Shown: in pieces, positions 1 to 5,250 of the stretch
Layout: every line of letters begins with the position of its first letter
How positions within the stretch are numbered: the stretch's first letter is position 1
DNA from: Nitrososphaera sp.
Lineage (GTDB): Archaea; Thermoproteota; Nitrososphaeria; Nitrososphaerales; Nitrososphaeraceae
DNA: 5,501 bases
Direction of reading: 5' to 3'
Assembly (NCBI GenBank): GCA_022545875.1
Contig: JAKEIF010000003.1
Span: 1-5,501, forward strand
Position numbers and translations under genes: made by a program
Notes under the pieces: model-generated
Databases searched by the model: none
Told to the model about the DNA's origin: nothing
The model's input: only the letters and a program-made list of their open reading frames with translations

Positions 1-135
1 CTGGGAAGGCTTGTCAATGAGGTCGCGTCCTCGCTTGGAGGAAGCGGAGGCGGCCATGACAGGGCGTCTGGGGCTGTCATTCCGAAAGAAAAACTAGAGG
101 AGTTCATCCAGACGATGGACGCCAAGGTTAGTTAG
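1..135 (+). CDS. C-terminal end of a RecJ-like DHH/DHHA1 phosphoesterase (partial)
   Basis: Frame 1 is open from the window edge to a TAG at 133-135, giving the last 44 residues of a protein whose start lies upstream. The piece contains Gly-Gly-Gly-His-Asp-Arg-Ala-Ser-Gly-Ala at residues 16-25. This matches the GGH-xx-A-x-GA signature of the DHHA1 domain found at the end of RecJ-type nucleases and related DHH phosphoesterases, where the Gly-Gly-His loop contacts the substrate. It is followed by a short helix (KEKLEEFIQTMDAKV), as is usual at the end of such proteins. The family cleaves phosphodiester bonds in single-stranded DNA or small nucleotides, and archaeal members also include GAN/Cdc45-like replication factors. 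Which of these this is cannot be told from the tail. The stop overlaps the convergent RidA gene by 4 bp. Confidence 0.8.
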   Translation: MGRLVNEVASSLGGSGGGHDRASGAVIPKEKLEEFIQTMDAKVS

Positions 136-587
136 GTCAATTCTGCAATTAGCTCGACTTCCACAGCGCTGTCAAGGGGAAGGCTGCTCATTCCCACAGC
201 AGCCCTTGCGTGCCTGCCTTTCTCTCCGAAAATCTTGACAAGCAAGTCAGATGCTCCGTTAATGACTCTGGGATGTTCTACAAATGTTGCTTCGCAGTTG
301 ACAAAGCCGGTCACCTTTACTATCCTGGCGATATGGTCCAAACTGCCAATAGCCGCCTGTACCTGCGCCAGAGCATTTATGATGCAGAGCCGCGCTGCTT
401 CCTGGCCTTCCTGTATGCTCAAGTCCCTGCCCACCTTACCTTCGAACTTGATTTGTCCGCCTTCCATCGGGATTTGCCCGGAAACGAAAGCGAGTTTGCC
501 TGATACTACGACTGGAAGATAGGACCCTGCGGGGGCTGGAGGTGTGGGTAGTGTGATGCCCAGGGAGGAAAGCGTGTCGTCTATCAT
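132..587 (-). CDS. RidA/YjgF/YER057c/UK114 family protein
   Basis: The 151-residue product belongs to the RidA superfamily, small trimeric cytosolic proteins. The best-known members hydrolyse reactive enamine/imine intermediates released by PLP enzymes. Visible signatures (ATG numbering) are LGITLP near the N-terminus, VSGQIP at 35-40, GQEAARL near 61-67, TGFVNC near 93-98, INGASDLL near 109-116, and GRHARAAVG near 124-132. The Arg in HARAAV (about residue 128) aligns with the substrate-binding Arg of canonical RidA. Length and N-terminus resemble the longer subgroup of about 150 residues rather than the 128-residue RidA type. I chose ATG at 587 because relatives begin just before LGITLP; a GTG at 599 would add four residues. 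An aminotransferase lies about 600 bp away but is a separate unit, so a functional link is only a guess. The exact substrate is unknown. Confidence 0.88.
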   Translation of the reverse strand: MIDDTLSSLGITLPTPPAPAGSYLPVVVSGKLAFVSGQIPMEGGQIKFEGKVGRDLSIQEGQEAARLCIINALAQVQAAIGSLDHIARIVKVTGFVNCEATFVEHPRVINGASDLLVKIFGEKGRHARAAVGMSSLPLDSAVEVELIAELT

Positions 588-637
588 GGGAAGCCGCACA
601 CCCTTATGGTTATTTTACCTTGTCGGCAATGCGAATA

Positions 638-647
638 TTTTTAAAAA
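638..647. promoter_or_regulatory. Palindromic TATA box, probably shared by divergent genes
   Basis: TTTTTAAAAA is a perfect 10-bp palindrome centred at 642.5 in the short gap between the RidA gene (-) and the small membrane protein gene (+). Archaeal TATA boxes sit about 26-27 nt from the transcription start. That predicts a plus-strand start near 669, just before an in-frame ATG at 672, and a minus-strand start near 616, leaving a leader of about 28 nt to ATG 587. No other TATA-like element was seen in the gap. The shared use is inferred from spacing. Confidence 0.5.
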
Positions 648-659
648 GCATCGTTTCAG

Positions 660-929
660 ATGAATACAGTCATGGGCGCACATGAAGCTGCAGCGGGCGG
701 ATACTACAGCAAAGAAATGAAGGTAGTCGCGTGGTCGATACTAGTCATGGGCATCTCGATTGCAATAATCATTCTGTTGTGGGCCTGGTTCGGACATATT
801 GGTCCCAGGTTCTCTGACGAGGTACTTATCGAGCAGCAAACTGCTCTTCGGGAGCAATATGATCTTCCCCCCCTGCCAGAGGTAAGCGAGGAAGAGGCCG
901 AAACGCCGCCGTCGCTAAGAGGAAAATAG
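660..929 (+). CDS. Small single-pass membrane protein, function unknown
   Basis: This is an 89-residue protein I do not recognise. Residues about 22-44 (VVAWSILVMGISIAIIILLW and following) form one strong transmembrane helix preceded by lysines at 19 and 21. It is followed by an acidic and proline-rich tail of about 40 residues (DLPPLPEVSEEEAETPP). By the positive-inside rule the N-terminus should be cytoplasmic and the tail outside. There is no cleavage site, cysteine or cofactor motif. An in-frame ATG at 672 gives 85 residues and fits the palindromic TATA box better, since a TATA centred at 642.5 predicts a start near 669; the first ATG at 660 may therefore lie outside the message. It is divergent from the RidA gene and ends one base before the convergent 930-1085 gene. 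An accessory subunit of a membrane complex is possible but nothing here shows it. Confidence 0.6.
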   Translation: MNTVMGAHEAAAGGYYSKEMKVVAWSILVMGISIAIIILLWAWFGHIGPRFSDEVLIEQQTALREQYDLPPLPEVSEEEAETPPSLRGK

Positions 930-1085
930 TCAGAGCAAGTCCTCGTCTATCTTTTCAATCTTGTCGACATATTGGGGGCATTCGCAGCCAGGCACTAGGC
1001 ATTTGCCGACACGCAACAACGAGTCCGATGCCGTTGATTTAAAGTCATGTACCTGATGGGTATGTCGGCACCTAAGGCAATTCAC
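930..1085 (-). CDS. Small Cys/His-rich probable zinc-binding protein
   Basis: A 51-codon gene reads from GTG at 1085 to TGA at 930. The product begins MNCLRCRHTHQVHDF and continues to KCLVPGCECPQYVDKIEKI near the C-terminus. Cysteines at 3, 6, 29, 34 and 36 and histidines at 8, 10 and 13 give a CxxC plus CxC pattern expected for one or two zinc sites. The last residues are an acidic helix (DKIEKIDEDLL). I chose GTG because a TATA-like AATATAT at 1111-1117 is centred about 29 nt upstream, which puts the transcription start at or next to GTG, a leaderless arrangement common in archaea. No in-frame ATG is available. It ends directly against the membrane protein gene. Function is unknown; proteins of this kind often bind nucleic acid or other proteins. 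Confidence 0.65.
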   Translation of the reverse strand: MNCLRCRHTHQVHDFKSTASDSLLRVGKCLVPGCECPQYVDKIEKIDEDLL

Positions 1086-1110
1086 GTTCCTAATAGAGGT
1101 TCCAACATTG

Positions 1111-1117
1111 AATATAT
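1111..1117 (-). promoter_or_regulatory. TATA-like box for the 930-1085 gene
   Basis: AATATAT on the plus strand reads ATATATT on the minus strand, centred about 29 nt upstream of the GTG at 1085. The spacing predicts a leaderless or nearly leaderless transcript. Confidence 0.4.
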
Positions 1118-1144
1118 GTTTTGAGTAAACGATCTAGCTTGTTC

Positions 1145-1151
1145 ATTAAAA
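1145..1151 (+). promoter_or_regulatory. Possible TATA box of the aminotransferase gene
   Basis: ATTAAAA within GTTCATTAAAACAAAGG is the most TATA-like element before ATG 1194. It predicts transcription start near 1174 and a leader of about 20 nt without a Shine-Dalgarno site. A second AT-rich stretch at 1159-1164 (TTATAG) is an alternative that would make the message almost leaderless. Confidence 0.3.
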
Positions 1152-1193
1152 CAAAGGATTATAGATGAATTAACTCCCAGCCATTGACCGTTC

Positions 1194-2516
1194 ATGGCAG
1201 ATTTTGTCAGGAGCTACATGCAAAGGACTGCCAAGTCCAAAAAGCTGTACTCGCGCTCTACCAAGGTTTTTCCCGGCGGCATCAGCCATAACATCCGGTA
1301 CTACGAGCCGTACCCTTTCTTTGTAGAATCTGCCAAGGGCAAGAAATTGACAGACGTTGACGGTAACAGCTACACAGACTATTGGATGGGACACTGGGCA
1401 CTGATACTGGGTCACTCGCCCAAGCCCGTTGCAGATGCGCTACTGTCTCAGGCAAAGAGTGGAACGCTTTACGGGACAGTAAATGGACCCAGCGTCGAGC
1501 TTGCGGAGCTAATACAAAAATTGATGCCAAGGGCGGATATGATGCGGTTTAGCACCACTGGCTCTGAAGCCACGATGTATGCAGTGCGGCTGGCAAGGGC
1601 AAAGACCGGCAGGCGCGTGATTGCAAAGGCAATCGGTGGATGGCACGGCTTTAACACTACCCTCATGCAGACCGTAAACTATCCTTTTGAATTTGAGGAG
1701 GGTCCTGGCCTGGTTCAGGACGAAGGTCAGTACGTGGAATCGATACCGTTTAACAATCTTGAGGCATCGCTCAAGGTCCTTGAAACGATCAGAGACGACC
1801 TTGCGTGTGTGATAATCGAGCCTGTTCTGGGGGGCGCTGGGTGTATAACCCCATCAGACGGCTACCTTCAGGGTCTCCAAGAGTTCTGCAAGAAGAACGG
1901 AAGCCTCTTCATTTTGGACGAGATTGTTACAGGGTTTCGACTTTCTATTCACGGAGCCGCCAGCATTTACAAGCTCGAACCGGACTTGTTTACTCTAGGC
2001 AAGATAGCCGGCGGCGGCCTTCCCATAGGGGTCGTGTGCGGCGACAAAGAGATAATGTCGCTTGCAGATCCCGTTTCAAGAACCGGCAAGGAGGCACGCT
2101 GTGCGATTGGCGGAGGGACATTTTCCGCCAACCCATTGACCATGGCCGCGGGCCTTGCCACGCTGAATTTCCTCAGGAGCAATCCAGGAGTATATTCAAA
2201 GATTAACAGGCTGGGCGAGTCCGTGAGAAGGGGCTTGGCAAAGATTTTCGCGGAATCACAGGTGCCGTGTGAAGTAACAGGTACTGGATCGATCTTTATG
2301 CCTCACTTTGGACGGAATGAGGTTCATGATGCCAACGACGTGGCGACTTCAAACAAGGCGGCTCTTAACAAATATCACCTGTCGCTGATGGCAGAACATG
2401 AAATTTTCTTCCTGCCGGGCAAGATGGGTGCTATGTCATATGCCCATGACGAAACAGATGTCAAGAAGCTGCTAGCCGCCACAGAGAAAATCTGTCAGTC
2501 AGGCATCCTGAAGTAA
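1194..2516 (+). CDS. Class III PLP aminotransferase, glutamate-1-semialdehyde aminomutase-like
   Basis: This 440-residue cytosolic enzyme is of fold-type I, class III. The canonical relative, HemL, converts glutamate-1-semialdehyde to 5-aminolevulinate for tetrapyrrole synthesis, and length and layout agree with HemL (about 430). Visible features are FPGGISHNIR at 26-35, the substrate-end DVDGNSYTDYW at 54-64, the phosphate-binding TTGSEAT at 121-127, WHG at 150-152 beside the cofactor ring, IIEPVLGGAG at 207-216, LDEIVTGFR at 241-249 with Asp242 for the pyridine nitrogen, LGKIAGGGLPIG at 268-279 with Lys270 as the Schiff-base lysine, and GGTFSANPLTMAAG at 307-320. The order and spacing are complete, so the enzyme should be active. 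Departures from typical HemL include WHGF in place of the usual YHGH. No other heme genes are nearby, so this may be a paralogue acting on another amino compound; I withhold the symbol hemL. The tail overlaps the convergent flavin reductase gene by 18 bp. Confidence 0.9.
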   Translation: MADFVRSYMQRTAKSKKLYSRSTKVFPGGISHNIRYYEPYPFFVESAKGKKLTDVDGNSYTDYWMGHWALILGHSPKPVADALLSQAKSGTLYGTVNGPSVELAELIQKLMPRADMMRFSTTGSEATMYAVRLARAKTGRRVIAKAIGGWHGFNTTLMQTVNYPFEFEEGPGLVQDEGQYVESIPFNNLEASLKVLETIRDDLACVIIEPVLGGAGCITPSDGYLQGLQEFCKKNGSLFILDEIVTGFRLSIHGAASIYKLEPDLFTLGKIAGGGLPIGVVCGDKEIMSLADPVSRTGKEARCAIGGGTFSANPLTMAAGLATLNFLRSNPGVYSKINRLGESVRRGLAKIFAESQVPCEVTGTGSIFMPHFGRNEVHDANDVATSNKAALNKYHLSLMAEHEIFFLPGKMGAMSYAHDETDVKKLLAATEKICQSGILK

Positions 2517-3410
2517 TTGTTTACGCAGTATCGTGTTTTTGGGCACCTTGTCAAACCACCGCACCGCCCCACCACTTTCGAGGGTTTTGGCGTCGCACCT
2601 AAACGCAACAAAGTTTGCCCTGACCGATGTCTTGCCGTCTGAAAGATTCATTCTCAAAAGTACCGAAATTCGGCTGGCACTTGCTGGCGCGCAATTTGAA
2701 CGCATCTGACGCTCAAGGGTCCGGACATAGTTTTCCCCCTTTTTTACTACGACAAACGGTACCATCCAGTCATCGCCGAATTTTTGCAGCAGCGTTCGAC
2801 CCTTGGACCTTGCAACGCATGCCGCTGCCTTTAGCACAAAGCGACCCTGTGCGAGTCCTTCGAATCGAGCAAGTTGTTCAGAGCTGATCCTGACATTTCT
2901 TCTTCCCGAGGGGATCTTTGACCTCGACACTCGGCGATAATTTGCCCTTGTATATATCAGGGGCAGCTTTGAATCATCGAATTTCGCTGCCAGGACTTTG
3001 CCAAGCACCATGACGTGATCCCCCACTTTTTGTATTTTCGTGACTTTGCATTCGGCGTTTAAGGCACATTTCCTTATCATGGGTACCTTGATCATTTTTC
3101 CGGGGTAGGTATCGAAAGTACCCGGGATTGCGAATTTTTGGATCTCGGTTCCAGAATAACCTCCAGCGATATTGACAAGTTCCGCTTGTTCATCGGAGGC
3201 GATGTTGACTCCGAAAGACTTGCTCTCGACTATATTCCAGTACGTCGGCGATCTGTGTAAGAATACTGCGATTATCATTGGATCATAGGATACCTGCATT
3301 GTCCACTCGGCTGCCATGACATTGCTCCCATATCTGCGCCCACTTGTAGTAACTAGAGCGACGGTCGTGGCGAAATAGCGATGAACATTATCCATAACCT
3401 CATTTTGCAT
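2499..3410 (-). CDS. Flavin reductase-like FMN-binding protein with C-terminal degenerate Nudix-like domain
   Basis: The product has 303 residues. Residues about 8-165 form a flavin reductase-like (split-barrel, FMN-binding) domain: SNVMAAEWTMQVSYDPMIIAV at 29-49 in pieces, HRSPTYWNI at 52-60, SFGVNIAS at 65-72, and GDHVMVLGKV at 130-139. Such proteins bind FMN and either reduce free flavin with NAD(P)H or act as flavin-dependent oxidoreductases. Residues about 185-297 are an added domain whose order resembles a Nudix hydrolase: KAAACVARSKGRTLLQKFGDDW (194-215, in pieces), KKGENY (223-228), ERQ (233-235), then VRWFDKVPKNTI (283-294). The Nudix box is broken: the Arg of RE is kept (R234) but the metal-binding glutamates are replaced (RQMRSN), so hydrolysis is not expected. 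Start is ATG 3410; an in-frame ATG at 3395 would remove five residues. No clear TATA box was seen upstream. Substrate unknown. Confidence 0.85.
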   Translation of the reverse strand: MQNEVMDNVHRYFATTVALVTTSGRRYGSNVMAAEWTMQVSYDPMIIAVFLHRSPTYWNIVESKSFGVNIASDEQAELVNIAGGYSGTEIQKFAIPGTFDTYPGKMIKVPMIRKCALNAECKVTKIQKVGDHVMVLGKVLAAKFDDSKLPLIYTRANYRRVSRSKIPSGRRNVRISSEQLARFEGLAQGRFVLKAAACVARSKGRTLLQKFGDDWMVPFVVVKKGENYVRTLERQMRSNCAPASASRISVLLRMNLSDGKTSVRANFVAFRCDAKTLESGGAVRWFDKVPKNTILRKQLLQDA

Positions 3411-3547
3411 AGCGGAACTAGACCACCCAGTGTCTAATCAACCATGTCGCTGCAGGACCATTTTCAAAAAGCGGCAAGTATACGATGATCTTTGGACAGG
3501 CGGACTGCACGCAGGCGGATCCAAGCTTGTCAGAGATACGCCAACAC

Positions 3548-3554
3548 TTAAAAA
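3548..3554 (+). promoter_or_regulatory. TATA box of the L39e-L31e operon
   Basis: TTAAAAA in CAACACTTAAAAAGCGG is centred near 3551, 32 nt before the L39e ATG. Transcription should begin around 3577, leaving a leader of about 6 nt, which is too short for a Shine-Dalgarno site. The rest of the 3411-3582 gap shows no convincing gene. Confidence 0.55.
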
Positions 3555-3582
3555 GCGGAAAAAATGAAATCTAGGGTCGTAT

Positions 3583-3741
3583 ATGGCTGCCCGGAAGAAT
3601 ACCTCTCGAAAGAAGAGGCTAATGAAGCGCACACGCCAGAATAGGCCGGTCCCAGCATGGGTAGTCATTAGGACGAACAGGAAGGTAAGGACCAATCCGA
3701 AGCGCAGGCTTTGGCGCAGGTCTGATGTCAACGTAGGTTGA
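3583..3741 (+). CDS. rpl39e: Large-subunit ribosomal protein L39e
   Basis: The 52-residue, extremely basic protein starts [20 protein letters not shown] and ends [16 protein letters not shown]. The [15 protein letters not shown] segment at 21-35 and [10 protein letters not shown] at 38-47 are the standard L39e signature, and the length (about 50) is right. L39e is an extended peptide in the wall of the nascent-chain exit tunnel of archaeal and eukaryotic ribosomes. ATG 3583 lies about 6 nt after the predicted transcription start. L31e follows after a 7-bp gap, which matches the conserved archaeal L39e-L31e pairing. The gene is easily missed because of its length. Confidence 0.96.
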   Translation: MAARKNTSRKKRLMKRTRQNRPVPAWVVIRTNRKVRTNPKRRLWRRSDVNVG

Positions 3742-3748
3742 TTGGAAA

Positions 3749-4135
3749 ATGGCGACAGTTGAAAATCTTACACGTGTTTACACTATTAACCTTGGAAGGG
3801 CTTGGCTGACACCTCAGCACAAGCGTACCGACAGGGTTGTCAATATGATTAGAGAGTTTGCGCAGAAGCACATGAAGAGCGATGAGGTAAAGCTGGAGCA
3901 AGAGCTGAACAGGCAAGTGTGGATAAGAGGCAAGACCCAGCCACCAAGAAAGGTCAGGGTGAAGATGGTCAAGGACGAAGATGGTGTTGTCACGGTATCG
4001 CTTTACGAAGATACCGCTGAAGTTGCAGCAGAAGAAAAGAAACCAGAGCCAACTGCCGAAGTTCCCGCGGCCGCGGAGCAGCCAAAGCCCGAGGAAACCA
4101 AGGCTGAAGAAAAGACTACCACCGCAGATAAATGA
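3749..4135 (+). CDS. rpl31e: Large-subunit ribosomal protein L31e with extended acidic tail
   Basis: The 128-residue product has a normal L31e core at about 1-87: ENLTRVYTINLGRAWLTPQH (5-24), KRTDRVVNMIREFAQKHMK, VKLEQELNRQVWIRGKTQPP, and RKVRVKMVKDEDGVVTVSLY. L31e sits on the 60S/50S surface near the tunnel exit, where targeting factors and chaperones dock. The last 41 residues (88-128) are an added low-complexity stretch of Ala, Glu, Pro, Lys and Thr (for example EEKKPEPTAEVPAAAEQPKP), probably disordered; most archaeal L31e proteins lack it. The start ATG is 7 bp after the L39e stop, within one operon. The stop TGA shares ATGA with the start of the next small gene. Confidence 0.96.
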   Translation: MATVENLTRVYTINLGRAWLTPQHKRTDRVVNMIREFAQKHMKSDEVKLEQELNRQVWIRGKTQPPRKVRVKMVKDEDGVVTVSLYEDTAEVAAEEKKPEPTAEVPAAAEQPKPEETKAEEKTTTADK

Positions 4136-4266
4136 TTGAAGTCTGCGCTGTCTGCTTCAAATTTCTCCAGACTGTTTATGACAAGAAAAAGATGAGAGAC
4201 ATTAGGCTTGCTGGCGAGGGACAAGCATGCAAGAGCATGTACCACAAAAAATTAGTTGACAGATAA
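4132..4266 (+). CDS. 44-residue CxxC protein coupled to L31e, function unknown
   Basis: The ATG overlaps the L31e stop as ATGA and the frame ends with TAA at 4264-4266. The product begins MIEVCAVCFKFLQTVYDKKK and ends in GQACKSMYHKKLVDR. Cys5-x2-Cys8 and Cys33-x4-His38 could form a single C3H zinc site, a zinc-ribbon-like arrangement; the rest is basic (Lys/Arg/His). The 4-nt overlap implies translation by re-initiation after L31e and hence expression with ribosomal proteins. I know no named family for it. In many archaea the L39e-L31e pair is followed by initiation factor 6, which is absent here. It could be a ribosome-associated or RNA-binding peptide, but that is inference from context. 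Confidence 0.65.
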   Translation: MIEVCAVCFKFLQTVYDKKKMRDIRLAGEGQACKSMYHKKLVDR

Positions 4267-4357
4267 CGTCATGGTCTCTATTCTACCTAGGCGAAATCCT
4301 GTTCAGCCCTTGATTGGAAATGCCGCTTCTGCATATCAGAGTCACAGGATTGCACGG

Positions 4358-4407
4358 AAAAAAGTAGATTGGGGAACCAAATATCGCCGCATCGTCAGAA
4401 GCGATAT
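4358..4407 (-). terminator. Hairpin plus T-tract, candidate terminator of the 4430-5035 gene
   Basis: Downstream of the minus-strand secreted-protein gene lies a perfect 7-bp inverted repeat, ATATCGC (4381-4387) and GCGATAT (4401-4407), with a 13-nt loop. It is followed on the minus strand by six T (plus-strand A at 4358-4363). Archaeal termination mainly uses the T-tract. The rest of the gap 4267-4429 shows no convincing gene. Confidence 0.35.
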
Positions 4408-4429
4408 GGGTTTCCTTGGGTGCTTCAGG

Positions 4430-5035
4430 TCACATCGCGGGCCTAGCTCGCATCTGCCTAAAGTAAAAGAACGCGCCTAGCGCTGCAAGCGACGAACCCA
4501 TCAGTGCTACCGCTCCGATCGGGCTTTCAGGGAGAACAAAGAATGAGACGTCAAAGAACGCGACGACGGGCTCGCTGAAACCCAAGACGTCAGAGAGGAA
4601 AGCCCATGGGCCCGCTTCAAGCGGAAATGGAACGCCGCAGGACTCCGCAGAAACATCAAAAGTAGTTCCGCTAGGTATGAGGAGTGGATAGTCAATGTCG
4701 GTGCAAGAATAGTTGTCTCCAGAGGGGCCCTGGAACCTTGCAGGCCCCGAAAAGCATGAAGGACAGTCTAGGTCATCGCTAATCTCGATGTCTCTGCCTT
4801 CGGACGCATGGAACCTGACTAGCACGTCCTGCGAACGGCCGCATTGTCCAGGCACATTTGAAGAATTGTCACACAACACTTCAAGCTGTCCGACTGGCAG
4901 GCCGTCGTGATCTATAATGTCAACGACTAGCTGCTGGGCTTGTGCACTTTGGATTGAGAAGGTGCCTGAAATTAAGACGGCACAGATCATACTGCCTGCA
5001 ATCAAGGCAGATGCCATGCCTTTTCCATTTGCCAT
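4430..5035 (-). CDS. Secreted Cys-rich surface protein with PEFG/PEF-CTERM-like sorting signal
   Basis: The 201-residue protein is exported. The N-terminus is a Sec signal peptide: Lys5, a hydrophobic core at about 8-28, and a likely cleavage after AQA at 31-33. The mature part has six cysteines (55, 65, 91, 94, 111, 133), including CPSC at 91-94, suited to disulfides outside the cell. It also has an early LVVDIIDHDGLPVGQLEVLC segment that could be a beta-sandwich strand pair. The C-terminus is tripartite: LPESPIG at 168-174, a membrane helix at about 174-192, then FRQMRAR with three arginines. This is the layout of PEF/PEFG-CTERM proteins, which archaeosortases cleave and anchor in the envelope; here Ser replaces Phe after Pro-Glu. 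ATG 5035 is about 26 nt from a TATA box, so the message is probably leaderless. The middle domain is unrecognised. Confidence 0.8.
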   Translation of the reverse strand: MANGKGMASALIAGSMICAVLISGTFSIQSAQAQQLVVDIIDHDGLPVGQLEVLCDNSSNVPGQCGRSQDVLVRFHASEGRDIEISDDLDCPSCFSGPARFQGPSGDNYSCTDIDYPLLIPSGTTFDVSAESCGVPFPLEAGPWAFLSDVLGFSEPVVAFFDVSFFVLPESPIGAVALMGSSLAALGAFFYFRQMRARPAM

Positions 5036-5056
5036 GCCTGCGCTGTAAGAGCATTG

Positions 5057-5066
5057 TTATTTAAGG
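5057..5066 (-). promoter_or_regulatory. TATA box of the secreted-protein gene
   Basis: On the minus strand CCTTAAATAA is centred near 5061, 26 nt upstream of ATG 5035. This spacing places transcription start at the ATG itself, a leaderless transcript. Confidence 0.55.
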
Positions 5067-5107
5067 AACAGGGAAACATCGTTTCGGATGTTCTGATCCG
5101 GATCTTC

Positions 5108-5124
5108 CTGAAGCAATGCTTCAG
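5108..5124. repeat. 17-bp palindrome
   Basis: CTGAAGCA, one central A, then TGCTTCAG form perfect 8-bp arms. A second palindrome, GATCCGGATC, lies at 5095-5104, just beside it. They sit about 75-90 bp upstream of the secreted-protein start and directly before the TCTC array. They could be a dimeric regulator site or a hairpin in RNA. Function is inferred from position only. Confidence 0.4.
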
Positions 5125-5130
5125 AAAATG

Positions 5131-5173
5131 TCTCAAGCATTCTCAATATTCTCGAAGTGTCTCAATAGTTCTC
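5131..5173. repeat. Short TCTC repeat array at about helical-turn spacing
   Basis: TCTC occurs at 5131, 5141, 5150, 5160 and 5170, that is spacings of 10, 9, 10 and 10, and again at 5200 (30 further). Three units read TCTCAA and two TCTCG. The 8-mer TGTCTCAA occurs at 5129 and 5158, and inverted as TTGAGACA at 5269-5276. The array lies between the secreted-protein gene and the zinc-ribbon gene. Repeats on one face of the helix suggest cooperative protein binding or bending, but the array is short and could be a decayed tandem duplication. Confidence 0.4.
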
Positions 5174-5250
5174 GTGCAAATCCGGTGGAAATGAAGCGCT
5201 CTCATAATCGCAGGATAAGCATTGTGCCAAACGCATGAGAGACTCGAACT

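Larger units (their letters stand above)
5057..5236 (-). pseudogene. Possible small broken gene or pair of micro-ORFs
   Basis: One minus-strand frame runs from ATG 5236 to TAA at 5057-5059, interrupted by a single TGA at 5162-5164. The first part encodes 24 residues (MRLAQCLSCDYESASFPPDL and four more). The second part can start at ATG 5140 and gives 27 residues beginning MLETFSEALLQEDPDQ and ending DVSLFLK, a plausible amphipathic helix composition. It could be a small gene with a nonsense mutation, two tiny peptides, or chance. Its end overlaps the TATA box of the secreted-protein gene, which argues for caution. I recognise no family. Confidence 0.2.

Noticed and set aside
210..522. Two plus-strand open frames opposite the RidA gene
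   Set aside because: Both are antisense shadows of a clearly conserved RidA-family protein.
1805..2206. Plus-strand open frame of 133 codons within the aminotransferase gene
   Set aside because: It lies wholly inside a well-supported enzyme in another frame, and its Arg-rich product has no recognisable motif.
3485..3574. Plus-strand 29-codon frame upstream of L39e (MIFGQADCTQADPSL...)
   Set aside because: It contains the TATA box of L39e, has no start signal of its own, and is too short to judge. A decayed gene end is possible but not supportable.
3438..3731. Minus-strand open frame of 97 codons opposite L39e
   Set aside because: It is the mirror of the L39e gene, whose product is unmistakable; the reverse-frame protein has no family features.
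4267..4429. Search for a tRNA or other structured RNA in the gap after the ribosomal operon
   Set aside because: No T-loop sequence or cloverleaf was found; only a 7-bp hairpin is present, interpreted as a terminator.
4256..4480. Plus-strand open frame of 74 codons after the CxxC gene
   Set aside because: It starts at TTG inside the upstream gene, resembles no family, lacks a promoter, and runs into the end of the secreted-protein gene. An internal ATG at 4271 does not improve it.
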